A DNA stretch of 64,000 nt, from NCBI RefSeq assembly GCF_900103215.1, contig NZ_FNGV01000006.1, positions 1 through 64,000 on the forward strand, in the 5' to 3' direction. The DNA is from Kriegella aquimaris. Lineage in GTDB: Bacteria > Bacteroidota > Bacteroidia > Flavobacteriales > Flavobacteriaceae. Below are positions 34,901 through 42,855 of this stretch, piece by piece; positions within the stretch are counted from its first letter, which is position 1, and every line of letters begins with the position of its first letter. Under the pieces are notes generated by a model. That model saw nothing but the letters and a program-made list of their open reading frames with translations, was not told where the DNA came from and ran no database searches. Both the position numbers and the translations under genes were made by a program.

Positions 34901-35484
34901 AATGTACCTCCGGCGGTAGTGCTGATTTGTACTCCGGCAGTTTTTCCTTGGAGTGAATTGACCGGATTGACCTGTACCGTTTTGGCAATTTCGTCACCTT
35001 GTATTTCCGATACGGCGTAACCCAAGGCTCTTTCTTCGCGTTTGATACCCAAAGCGGTAACGACAACTTCGTCTAGGGCGGCTGCATCTTCTTGCATGCT
35101 AACGTCTATGGTAGAATTAGCACCTACGGTAACACTTTGACTTTTCATGCCTAAATAGGAGAATAAAAGAATGTCGCCTGTGGTAGCGCTAATGGTATAA
35201 TTGCCGTCAAAATCGGTTTGCGTTCCTGTTGTACTTCCTTGTACTACAATGTTGACACCGGGTAGCGGTACCCCCTGTGCATCGATAACGGTTCCCGTTA
35301 CTGTGTTCTGTAAATCCTCTTTAACGAGGCTCGATTTCATATTGACGTTGTTTGTCATAGGTGTGCCCGCATGGGTATAAAGCATACTTAATGAAACAAG
35401 CGCCAAGAACAAAATAGACCCGAGCTTTGGGTTCTCTTTGTGGGTATTCATATAAGAATACCGTGGTTTTTTACTTTTTTTCAT
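31987..35484 (-). CDS. SusC/RagA-family TonB-dependent outer-membrane transporter
   Basis: A protein of 1165 residues. A signal segment (LFLALVSLSMLYTHAG) is followed by a carboxypeptidase-regulatory-like domain (about 60-140: VTGTVIDAQGVPLPGVNIVV, YLGMKSQSV), the SusC hallmark DEVVVTALGIKREERALGYA, a plug domain (about 150-260: VNSLQGKTAGVQIS, GVVIVTTKSG), and a 22-strand barrel to the C-terminus (SVSFAIKLNF, aromatic last residue). It should import oligosaccharides with energy from TonB-ExbBD. No N-terminal STN or anti-sigma interaction domain is visible, so control is likely through the divergent AraC regulator rather than ECF sigma. It is the first gene of the transporter pair. Confidence 0.95.
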   Translation of the reverse strand: MKKSKKPRYSYMNTHKENPKLGSILFLALVSLSMLYTHAGTPMTNNVNMKSSLVKEDLQNTVTGTVIDAQGVPLPGVNIVVQGSTTGTQTDFDGNYTISATTGDILLFSYLGMKSQSVTVGANSTIDVSMQEDAAALDEVVVTALGIKREERALGYAVSEIQGDEIAKTVQVNPVNSLQGKTAGVQISTTAGGTFGGTRITVRGNSTFDQNTQPIFVVDGVILDNDISGDQGADWGNQLKNLNPDDFETFSILKGAAAAALYGSRALNGVVIVTTKSGSKRKGLGVSVNQTVGIRTVYDSPDFQNQYGSGLTAGGFSFVTNGPNTRTRDDSHDTSQFFTYDLDTGLPSMAFDSYEEHAASWGPRFNGQEIIDYDGSRARWVAQPNNYQDYFNTGFLRNTNVSIDGGSETSTFRLSYSNFSESGVELGNDFDKNSISFKGSQDLIEDKLTISAAMHYTRSKAKNPLNPGGLSHWFHDGFPRNYDVNKWRNNYLDVDGGVPHPFGDNYNYTRMSRIWSHALKDENVRTEGSFISNIKLNYTITNNITATLEGNVNQYTYNQEDKTYADNRDRLNGGYYFANGERFQHSFSAKLFFDKQLNDDFRMDLLLGGELWTSKEQSQYGSTSGGFKIRNFFALENSKNPINGDGGIGPRKKINSAYAFFNTSYKRDLYLSLTARNDWSSALVYPDGTGNNSYFYPSASLAWVASETFALPEFISFAKLRGSYAIVGNDTDPYRLSTGFVADNFNANPDINAFKFENSTAVPLDLKPEKKYSFETGIDLRFANNRINLDVAYYKDNTKNQILPLQVPSESGISSQLINAGNLQNEGIEASLNLVVVDGEDFGWDIGGNYTRNRDKIIELAPGINEFQLFGNPDDSNSATASYAYVGGAYGDLVTRRGYDYYDGENTQNHDIPVLANRNGWSVAYPIGIQNKDSLYVMGNMQADWYGGMNTSFRYKRLRLSAIVDAKFGGEIYSADARYGLHQGVLNSSLPNRDASQGGITWTSEGQGQNFFGKTYEDGYIPNGVFPDGATVTSGPADNRSSVEVGGMTYQQAYDQGLVEPTHWSGYVYRWTSASTGTPITGVYTSSWVGLREVTLTYDVPSEILDKLLIRSASLSLTGRDLGFLYNSLPDNINPTLSSNAAANPLQQKSSPYVRSVSFAIKLNF

Positions 35485-35818
35485 GTTTTTGAGTGAGTTT
35501 TAGTGATTTTAAGCGGATGTAAATAGCCTTTAAAGCATCATGCAAAAAAGGAATTCGTTGTTGTGGTGAAATGGTTTTTGATTTTAATGTTTTTCCATAG
35601 AGCGAAGGTTTAGGTTGAACTGGACTTTAAAAAACAAATTCGCATGGTTTATGGGGCCCATGCTATTATATAGCATCGAAATTAGTTTTATTTTTTACAA
35701 AATGTTCACATTTTTTGAATAAATACTGATATTTTTTTTGCTATTATTTAAGTTATTTCACCTCTTTTGAAGATAGTGTACTGAAAAATTACATAAATTG
35801 CTCTTTATTTGATATTCT
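35485..35818. promoter_or_regulatory. susC/araC divergent control region with repeats
   Basis: A 334-bp AT-rich gap between divergent susC and the AraC regulator. It has an inverted repeat ATGCTAT-TAT-ATAGCAT (35660-35676), an overlapping GCATGG (35642-35647) / CCATGC (35658-35663), and the 9-mer TGCTATTAT at 35661-35669 and again at 35739-35747. These are the best candidates for binding sites of the AraC protein. No clean TAnnTTTG box was found on either strand, so promoter positions are open. Confidence 0.45.
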
Positions 35819-36682
35819 ATGAAGCTTCATCTACTTAATAGGGCCAGTTCAAAAGACAGTTCTTTCTCGGTTGCCTATAATCGCTACCCGAACTTTCTTA
35901 AAATTTGGCATCATCATCCTGAATTGGAGCTGGTCGTAATTCAAAAAAGTACGGGTACTCGCTTTATAGGTGACAGCATAGAAAAGTTTGGCGAAGGTGA
36001 GGTGATATTGATAGGGGCCCATCTGCCACATATGTGGCTTAATGATGAAATCTATTTCGATCCAGATTCGCACTTAATAGCAGAAGCCTTGGGAATTCAC
36101 TTTAGACGTGATTTCTTAGGAGGGCAATTTTTTGATACCCCAGAAATGCAGTCGATTTCGAAGCTTATCGAGCGGGCCCGACAAGGTATTAAGTTTATAG
36201 ATGTTGACCCCGACTTGATTAGAAGCATTGAAGACCTTGCTAATGTGGAAGGTTTTGAGAAAACGATGCAGTTCCTCAATACTTTGTTTCTCTTGGCCAA
36301 GCATAAGAACTTTAGGTTGTTGGCTAGTACAGGTTATGTAAACACCTTTAATCGTACCGATGGTAAAAATTTGGATGTAATTTATGCTTACATATTCAAA
36401 AATTTTAAGAATCCAATTCACTCAAAAGATGTCGCTGGAGTAGCCCATATGAATGCTTCGGCATTTAGCAGGTTCTTTAAGCGGGTTCATCGTAAGACTT
36501 TTACAAAATATCTCAACGAGATTAGGGTGGGGTATGCTTGTAAATTATTAATGGAACAAAAAAGTAACGTTTCTTTGGTTTGCTATGAATCTGGGTTTAA
36601 CAATATTTCAAATTTTAATAGACAGTTCAAATCGATCATGCATATGTCGCCCACGGAATATATTCGACTCCATGCACAATGA
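35819..36682 (+). CDS. AraC-family transcriptional regulator
   Basis: A protein of 287 residues. An N-terminal cupin-like sensing domain (about 5-95) contains FLKIWHHHPELELVVIQ and GDSIEKFGEGEVILIGAHLPHMW, typical of sugar-sensing AraC proteins. The C-terminal two-helix-turn-helix domain (about 185-285) has HSKDVAGVAHMNASAFSRFF, RVGYACKLL, and the signature NISNFNRQFKSIMHMSPTEY. It starts 334 bp from the divergent susC and points towards the fucose genes, so it probably activates both arms of the PUL when a fucose-related sugar is present. It lacks a membrane or histidine-kinase part, so the ligand must enter the cytoplasm. Confidence 0.9.
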   Translation: MKLHLLNRASSKDSSFSVAYNRYPNFLKIWHHHPELELVVIQKSTGTRFIGDSIEKFGEGEVILIGAHLPHMWLNDEIYFDPDSHLIAEALGIHFRRDFLGGQFFDTPEMQSISKLIERARQGIKFIDVDPDLIRSIEDLANVEGFEKTMQFLNTLFLLAKHKNFRLLASTGYVNTFNRTDGKNLDVIYAYIFKNFKNPIHSKDVAGVAHMNASAFSRFFKRVHRKTFTKYLNEIRVGYACKLLMEQKSNVSLVCYESGFNNISNFNRQFKSIMHMSPTEYIRLHAQ

Positions 36683-36761
36683 TGGAAATATAATAGTAAT
36701 GAGAGCAAAAAAAGTATTGGTCAAAGCATTTTTTTAAGTAGAAAAATGGAGCGACAACGAC

Positions 36762-36769
36762 TAGATTTG
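36762..36769 (+). promoter_or_regulatory. Candidate -7 box upstream of the fuconate dehydratase gene
   Basis: TAGATTTG matches TAnnTTTG and lies 17 bp before the ATG at 36787. It would give the enzyme run its own promoter independent of araC. Confidence 0.4.
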
Positions 36770-36786
36770 TGAAAATACTTTAATCA

Positions 36787-38097
36787 ATGAGAGATACCAT
36801 AAAAATTTCTGAAGTGGTGGTGAAAGATGTTCGCTTCCCGACCAGTAGGTCATTAGACGGATCGGATGCCATGAATCCCGATCCCGACTATTCCGCGGCC
36901 TATGTGATCTTGAAAACGGACCATTCGGACTATGAAGGGCATGGTTTGACATTTACCATTGGTAGGGGTAATGAATTATGTGTGGCAGCCATCCAGTCGT
37001 TGTCTCCGCTATTGATTGGGAAAACATTGGAAAGTTTTACTTCCAATATGGGTGATTTCTGGAAAATGATTACGGGAGACAGTCAATTGCGTTGGTTGGG
37101 GCCTGAAAAAGGAGTTATTCATTTAGCAACGGGGGCCATCGTGAATGCAGTTTGGGATCTTTATGCGAAAGTCGAGAAAAAACCCTTATGGAAATTGCTG
37201 GCCGATATGACTCCCGAAGAATTGGTTTCTTGTATTGATTTTACCTATATCACAGATGCCATTACACCTGCTGAGGCCTTGGCAATGCTGAAGGAAAAGG
37301 CAGATTCAAAACAAGAACGTATTGATAAATTGAAGGAAGACGGTTATCCGGCCTACACTACTTCTGCCGGATGGTTGGGATATTCCGATGATAAGATGCG
37401 ACGCCTTTGTTGTGAAGCCAAAGAGGCGGGCTTTGATCATATGAAAATAAAAGTAGGTTCCGATTTGAAAGACGATATGCGGCGTGCTGCAATTATTCGT
37501 GAAGAAATTGGACCTGATTTGCGGTTGATGATGGATGCAAATCAAAAATGGGATGTTGATGAGGCCATTGCCAATATGGAACAACTTAAAAAGTTCGATC
37601 CTTATTGGATAGAAGAACCTACGAGTCCTGATGACATATTGGGCCATGCGACCATAGCTAGGGCCATAGCGCCTATAAAAGTGGCGACGGGAGAGCATTG
37701 TCAGAATCGAGTAGTTTTTAAACAGCTCATGCAAGCCAATGCCATTGGAATATGTCAAATCGATAGTTGTAGGGTAGGGGGTGTGAATGAAATCTTGGCC
37801 ATTCTGTTGATGGCGGCCAAATTTAATATTCCTGTTTGTCCGCATGCCGGTGGTGTCGGACTCTGTGAGTATGTACAGCACCTTTCTATGATTGATTATA
37901 TTGCCATTAGTGGTTCATTGGAGAATCGAATTATAGAGTATGTAGATCATTTGCACGAACATTTTTTTGACCCCGTAGTGATAAAAAATGGTGCTTATAT
38001 GCCGCCGAAAATGCCTGGGTATAGTATAACTATGAAGCCTGACTCTTTGAAGGATTATAGCTTTCCCGATGGGAAAATATGGCAGGAAGAGGTGTGA
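36787..38097 (+). CDS. L-fuconate dehydratase (enolase superfamily)
   Basis: A cytosolic enzyme of 436 residues and the only soluble enzyme of the PUL arm. The start DVRFPTSRSLDGSDAMNPDP and the segment GHGLTFTIGRGNELC are hallmarks of fuconate dehydratases (also human ENOSF1). The enolase barrel has the KxK base in MKIKVG, metal ligands in LMMDANQKWD, WIEEPTSPDD and TGEHCQ, and the late catalytic His in CPHAGGVGLCEYVQHL. It converts L-fuconate to 2-keto-3-deoxy-L-fuconate in the oxidative fucose pathway. No fucose dehydrogenase, lactonase or downstream gene lies in this window. The close relatives of this family also take L-galactonate and D-arabinonate. It starts after a candidate promoter and is followed by 133 bp before the GH29 gene. 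Confidence 0.9.
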   Translation: MRDTIKISEVVVKDVRFPTSRSLDGSDAMNPDPDYSAAYVILKTDHSDYEGHGLTFTIGRGNELCVAAIQSLSPLLIGKTLESFTSNMGDFWKMITGDSQLRWLGPEKGVIHLATGAIVNAVWDLYAKVEKKPLWKLLADMTPEELVSCIDFTYITDAITPAEALAMLKEKADSKQERIDKLKEDGYPAYTTSAGWLGYSDDKMRRLCCEAKEAGFDHMKIKVGSDLKDDMRRAAIIREEIGPDLRLMMDANQKWDVDEAIANMEQLKKFDPYWIEEPTSPDDILGHATIARAIAPIKVATGEHCQNRVVFKQLMQANAIGICQIDSCRVGGVNEILAILLMAAKFNIPVCPHAGGVGLCEYVQHLSMIDYIAISGSLENRIIEYVDHLHEHFFDPVVIKNGAYMPPKMPGYSITMKPDSLKDYSFPDGKIWQEEV

Positions 38098-38230
38098 TAA
38101 TTTTTGTTGCATCTTAGTTATGTTACATTGGACTTTTATGCAGTACTGATTTGAGTCTGTAAGATGATGTCTTCCAAACAAAGCTTTGGGACAAAGAGGA
38201 AAAATCAGGATTTAATTTGAAAATGAAAAT

Positions 38231-40477
38231 ATGAGTAGAAGAATTTTAGTTGTCGTATTGTTTGTAGTGATTATGGCCTGTAAAGAGAAACAAACAGGGC
38301 TGACCATGGCCACGGCAAGTACCATAGACATAAACGAAAGCGATACAAAAGACTCGATAATTGTTAAGGCTGCCCACGTGGTACCGACTCCGAATCAATA
38401 TGAGGCATTAAAAGACGAGTTTATTGCTTTTATCCATTTTGGCCCAAATACGTTTACCCGTATGGAGTGGGGCAACGGTATGGAAGACCCGGCAATTTTC
38501 AACCTTCAAAATCTTGATACGGATCAATGGTGCCAGGCCATGAAAGAAGCAGGGATGAAAAAAGTAATACTGACCGTCAAGCATCACGATGGTTTTGTGC
38601 TCTGGCAAAGCCGTTACACCGAGCATGGTGTTATGTCTACGCCCTTTAAAGATGGCAAAGGCGATATTTTAAGGGAATTGTCGGATTCTTGCAAAAAATA
38701 CGGATTGAAATTAGGCATTTACCTTTCCCCTGCCGATTTATATCAAATTGAAAATCCTGAGGGGCTTTACGGAAACCTTAGTGAATATACCGAGCGAACC
38801 ATACCCCGCCCGGTCGAGGGTAGACCTTTTGAAAACAAGACGACTTTTACCTTTAAGGTAGATGATTACAACGAGTATTTTTTAAATCAACTTTTTGAAT
38901 TATTGACCGAGTATGGCCCTGTTCACGAAGTTTGGTTCGATGGCGCCCATCCGAAGCGTAAAGGGGGGCAGACCTATAATTATTTGGCTTGGAAAGAACT
39001 GATTAATAAACTAGCGCCAAAAGCCGTGGTTTTTGGTAAACAAGATATTCGATGGTGCGGTAATGAAGCTGGTCGCACGAGAGATACGGAATGGAATATT
39101 ATTCCGTATATGGATGATCCGGCGAAATTAAATCGATTCGCCGATTTGACTGATCCTTCCCTAGGGCAGCGTGAGCAACTCTATGAGGGTAAATTTTTGC
39201 ATTACCAGCCGGCGGAAACGAATACTTCCATTCGTGAAGGATGGTTTTATAGGGACGATGTGTTTCAGACCGTACGCAGCACTGACGATGTTTTTGATAT
39301 TTACGAAAGATCGGTCGGTGGCAATTCTACATTTCTCCTAAATATTCCTCCGAACCGGGAAGGGAAATTTTCTCCAAGGGATGTTGAGGTACTTAAGGAA
39401 GTCGGTGAACGCATTGATGCAACTTATGGAAAGAATTTGCTGGAGGGAGCTAAAGGACCGTCAACTATTTTAGATGATGATGTACTTAGCTATGAACTGC
39501 TAGATGGTGCATCCAAAGAAATAACAATAACGACTTCAGAAGCCATCACGCTAAATCGATTGGTTTTGCAAGAGGCCATTCCCACACATAGTGAACGTGT
39601 CGAGGAACATGCCATTGATGCCTGGCTAGATAACACTTGGAAAGAAATTGCGAAAGCCACTAATATTGGTTACAAAAGAATACTTCGCTTTCCAGAAGTA
39701 ACAACAACAAAAATAAGAATTCGGGTATTACAATCGCGAATGGCACCGGCACTATCAAATGTGGCCGCACATTATTACAAGAGTAGACCGCCACAGTTAT
39801 CGATTATGCGAAATGTTGATGGCGAAGTAACTATTCAGCCTAAAAAGGAATCATTCGCATGGCATTCTTGGAAACCGGATGCCGCTAATATTTCGAAAAA
39901 CCTAAATGGAGGTTTTGAGGTACGATACACCACCGATGGTAGTGAACCTAATGAAAACTCCATGCTTTTTGAGGTGCCATTTAGAATCAATTCAGGAGAA
40001 GTTAAGGCAATTGCAACGCATGGAGATGAATTGGGCAGTGTTGCTTCCACAACTTTTGGTATTGTAAAAAAAGGATGGAAAGTATTGGCAACGGACAGTA
40101 CTGCGGAAAAATCGGAAGCCGGGTTTGCCATCGATGCCAATACCGACACCTATTGGTCTTCAGCAGCAAATAGCAAGCCACATTTCATTGCCTTGGATTT
40201 GGGTGAAGAACATGTCCTTAAAGGTTTTGCTTACACCCCACAAACCGAGAGTGCAAGTGGAATGATAGAGAAAGGAGTCATACAAACAAGTACGAATGGT
40301 AAATCATGGAGAACCGTGGAAACTTTTGAATTCGGCAACCTTATCAATGATCCCACGGCACGTACCCACAATTTTAAAAATACTGTAATGACACGATATG
40401 TTAGAATAGAAGCTAAGGTAATTGCCGGTGGAGGCGATACGGCGGCTATTGCTGAATTGGACTTTTTCGAAGAATAA
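38231..40477 (+). CDS. GH29 alpha-L-fucosidase with C-terminal discoidin-type domain, lipoprotein
   Basis: A protein of 748 residues; lipobox near VIMACK (Cys 17). The GH29 barrel (about 45-400) has FIHFGPNTF, ILTVKHHDGFVLWQS and EVWFDGAHP, whose Asp 237 is the expected nucleophile. After a linker and a chitobiase/FN3-like region (TTDGSEPNENS), a F5/8 type C (discoidin, CBM32-like) domain occupies about 615-748 (GFAIDANTDTYWSSA, RYVRIEAKV). The domain order resembles GH29 subfamily B, which prefers branched alpha-1,3/1,4-fucosyl links, but I cannot place it firmly. It releases L-fucose from the glycan, outside or in the periplasm. It is the first gene of the run of eight enzymes; the next starts 19 bp after it. 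Confidence 0.92.
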   Translation: MSRRILVVVLFVVIMACKEKQTGLTMATASTIDINESDTKDSIIVKAAHVVPTPNQYEALKDEFIAFIHFGPNTFTRMEWGNGMEDPAIFNLQNLDTDQWCQAMKEAGMKKVILTVKHHDGFVLWQSRYTEHGVMSTPFKDGKGDILRELSDSCKKYGLKLGIYLSPADLYQIENPEGLYGNLSEYTERTIPRPVEGRPFENKTTFTFKVDDYNEYFLNQLFELLTEYGPVHEVWFDGAHPKRKGGQTYNYLAWKELINKLAPKAVVFGKQDIRWCGNEAGRTRDTEWNIIPYMDDPAKLNRFADLTDPSLGQREQLYEGKFLHYQPAETNTSIREGWFYRDDVFQTVRSTDDVFDIYERSVGGNSTFLLNIPPNREGKFSPRDVEVLKEVGERIDATYGKNLLEGAKGPSTILDDDVLSYELLDGASKEITITTSEAITLNRLVLQEAIPTHSERVEEHAIDAWLDNTWKEIAKATNIGYKRILRFPEVTTTKIRIRVLQSRMAPALSNVAAHYYKSRPPQLSIMRNVDGEVTIQPKKESFAWHSWKPDAANISKNLNGGFEVRYTTDGSEPNENSMLFEVPFRINSGEVKAIATHGDELGSVASTTFGIVKKGWKVLATDSTAEKSEAGFAIDANTDTYWSSAANSKPHFIALDLGEEHVLKGFAYTPQTESASGMIEKGVIQTSTNGKSWRTVETFEFGNLINDPTARTHNFKNTVMTRYVRIEAKVIAGGGDTAAIAELDFFEE

Positions 40478-40496
40478 GAACCTACATTGTAAGTCA

Positions 40497-42854
40497 ATGA
40501 GAAATTTGAATTATGTAATTGGCCTTTTGGTCTTATTATTTGTTGGTTGTTCGCAAGCAACAAATGATATTTATATAAAAGCGTCGGATTCTGAAGTATT
40601 CAGTGAGCCTGAAAATGGACCTGTTTACAGTTCTATTGAAGAAGGGCTTGACCAAGTGATTTTGTTACGTGAAAAGGGTTTCAACGATGACTTGACCGTT
40701 CATTTACTACCCGGTAAGCACAGGTTGAGGGCGCCCATTACAATTTCACCAAAACTGGGGGTCTTAAAAATAAAAGGGGCAGGTGCCGAGAAAACCGTGA
40801 TTAGTGGCTCAGAAAAATTGAGTGCTTCATGGGAGAAGTACGATGATAATATCTGGGTCGCTCAATTGGATAAAGGCGTAAGTTTTGACCAGCTTTTTAT
40901 GGAAGGAAAACCTCAAATTTTGGCGCGATATCCAAATTATGACGAGAATGGGGGGCATTGGCAGGGCCATGCAGCAGATGCTATTGCACCTGAAAGAGTG
41001 AAGACATGGAAGCACCCTGAAGGAGCTTTTGTTCACGCCATGCATAGGGGTGAATGGGGTGGTTTTCATTACAAGGTGTCCGGGGTCGACGAAAACGGGG
41101 AATTGATTTTACATGGTGGTACTCAGAACAACCGACCCTCAAAAATGCATGAAACCTATCGTATGGTAGAGAACGTATTCGAAGAATTGGATAGCCCGGG
41201 TGAATGGTTTTTAAGCACAGAAGGAAAACTATATTATTGGCCTTTGCCCGACATCGACTTAAATAAGGTATTCATTGAAACTGTTCGGAAAAAACATTTA
41301 TTGAACATTATTGGAACGGAAGAGATCCCTGTAAATGGAGTATCTGTAGAAGGAATTCGTTTTGAGCATACCAAGCGAACAATATTCGAAAAATATGAGC
41401 CGCTTTTACGTAGTGATTGGACTATCTATAGGGGCGGCGCCGTTTTTTTAGAAGGTACTGAAAACGTTTCGGTGACGCATTGTGAGTTTGTAAACCTCGG
41501 GGGCAATGCCATCTTTGTGAGTAATTACAATAGAAATGTTCAAATCACTAACAATCATATACATGACTGTGCGGGTTCGGGAATCTGTTTTGTTGGTAGT
41601 CCCGATGCGGTTCGTTCCCCATCTTTTCAGTATGGTGAATTTGTTCCGCTAGCAGAAATCGATACGCTCAAAGGTCCCAAGAACAATACGTATCCGGCAA
41701 AATCGATAGTCGATAATAATTTGATTCATCGTACGGGGCGATTGGAAAAGCAAACGGCTGGTGTTGAAATCGCTATGGCGATGGATATTACCGTGAGCAA
41801 TAATAGCATTTACGATGTTCCACGAGCGGGTATCAATATTGGTGATGGTACCTGGGGTGGACATATTCTCGAATACAACGATGTGTTCAATACTGTTCTA
41901 GAATCTGGTGACCACGGTGCTTTTAACTCTTGGGGGCGAGATCGCTTTTGGCATCCGGATAGAAAAACTTTGAATGAAATAGTGGCACAAAACCCCGAAA
42001 TGCCAAAATGGGACGCCATTAAAACGACCATTATCAGAAACAATAGGTTTCGATGTGATCATGGTTGGGATATCGATCTTGACGACGGATCGTCCAATTA
42101 TCATATTTATAACAATGTATGTTTGAACGGCGGACTAAAACTTCGGGAGGGGTTTTATCGTACTGTGGAAAATAATATCATGATCAATAATGGCTTTCAT
42201 CCTCATGTTTGGTTCAAAAACAGCGGTGATATTTTTAGACATAACATTGTACTCGCTGAACATAAAGACATACGATTACAAGAATGGGGACAGGAAGTAG
42301 ATCAAAATCTTTTTCCTGATGAAATTGCACTTGAGAATGCCCAAAATAAAGGGGTAGATACACATAGTATTGCAGGAAACCCCTTGTTTGTAAATGCTTC
42401 TATAGGCGATTATACGGTCAAAGAAGGTTCGCCTGCATTTGAAATAGGCTTTAAAAATTTCCCTATGGATGAATTTGGAGTTAAAAATCCACGATTAAAG
42501 GACTTGGCGAAAACCCCGACCATCCCATCACTGTTCTTCGGAGGTTCCGATAATAAAGATGCGGTACATGATTGGTTGGGCGCCAAAATCAAGAACCTGA
42601 CGACTATGGCAGAACGTTCGGCTTCTGGCTTGAGTAAGACAGCGGGAGTTATTGTAATGGCGTTGGGTGAAAATAGTATCCTTGAAAAATCAGGGATTCA
42701 GGTCGGCGATGTGATCATCGAAAGTGAAGGCGATGCAGTCGATACTGTGGCCGATTTAATGAAATCTTTCCAAAGCCATAACTGGACAGGTAAAATAAAT
42801 GTACAGGTTTTTAGAAACCAAAAACCATATAGCATCACTTTAAAAACAAAATAA
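40497..42854 (+). CDS. GH141-like parallel beta-helix enzyme with C-terminal PDZ domain, lipoprotein
   Basis: A protein of 785 residues from the ATG at 40497 (the frame begins at 40422 inside the previous gene). Lipobox near LLFVGCS. The first part shows VHLLPGKHRLRAPITI, DQLFMEGKPQILARYPNYD and EWFLSTEGKLYYWP, and the helical part has GGAVFLEGTENVSVTHCEF, AGINIGDGTWGGHI and DHGWDIDLDDGSSNY. This pattern matches GH141, which includes an alpha-L-fucosidase from a Bacteroides RG-II locus and a xylanase. About residues 710-785 form a PDZ domain (LEKSGIQVGDVIIESEGD), unusual for a glycan hydrolase. The PUL context favours fucosidase action. Family assignment is good; substrate is inference. Confidence 0.82.
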   Translation: MRNLNYVIGLLVLLFVGCSQATNDIYIKASDSEVFSEPENGPVYSSIEEGLDQVILLREKGFNDDLTVHLLPGKHRLRAPITISPKLGVLKIKGAGAEKTVISGSEKLSASWEKYDDNIWVAQLDKGVSFDQLFMEGKPQILARYPNYDENGGHWQGHAADAIAPERVKTWKHPEGAFVHAMHRGEWGGFHYKVSGVDENGELILHGGTQNNRPSKMHETYRMVENVFEELDSPGEWFLSTEGKLYYWPLPDIDLNKVFIETVRKKHLLNIIGTEEIPVNGVSVEGIRFEHTKRTIFEKYEPLLRSDWTIYRGGAVFLEGTENVSVTHCEFVNLGGNAIFVSNYNRNVQITNNHIHDCAGSGICFVGSPDAVRSPSFQYGEFVPLAEIDTLKGPKNNTYPAKSIVDNNLIHRTGRLEKQTAGVEIAMAMDITVSNNSIYDVPRAGINIGDGTWGGHILEYNDVFNTVLESGDHGAFNSWGRDRFWHPDRKTLNEIVAQNPEMPKWDAIKTTIIRNNRFRCDHGWDIDLDDGSSNYHIYNNVCLNGGLKLREGFYRTVENNIMINNGFHPHVWFKNSGDIFRHNIVLAEHKDIRLQEWGQEVDQNLFPDEIALENAQNKGVDTHSIAGNPLFVNASIGDYTVKEGSPAFEIGFKNFPMDEFGVKNPRLKDLAKTPTIPSLFFGGSDNKDAVHDWLGAKIKNLTTMAERSASGLSKTAGVIVMALGENSILEKSGIQVGDVIIESEGDAVDTVADLMKSFQSHNWTGKINVQVFRNQKPYSITLKTK

Positions 42855-42855
42855 G

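Noticed and set aside
29595-35818. ECF sigma/anti-sigma or hybrid two-component control of the PUL
   Set aside because: No such gene in the window and no STN domain on SusC; the AraC protein is the only regulator present.
38179-38188. Palindrome CAAAGCTTTG upstream of the first GH29
   Set aside because: Ten bases only and not repeated elsewhere in the locus; too weak to call an operator.
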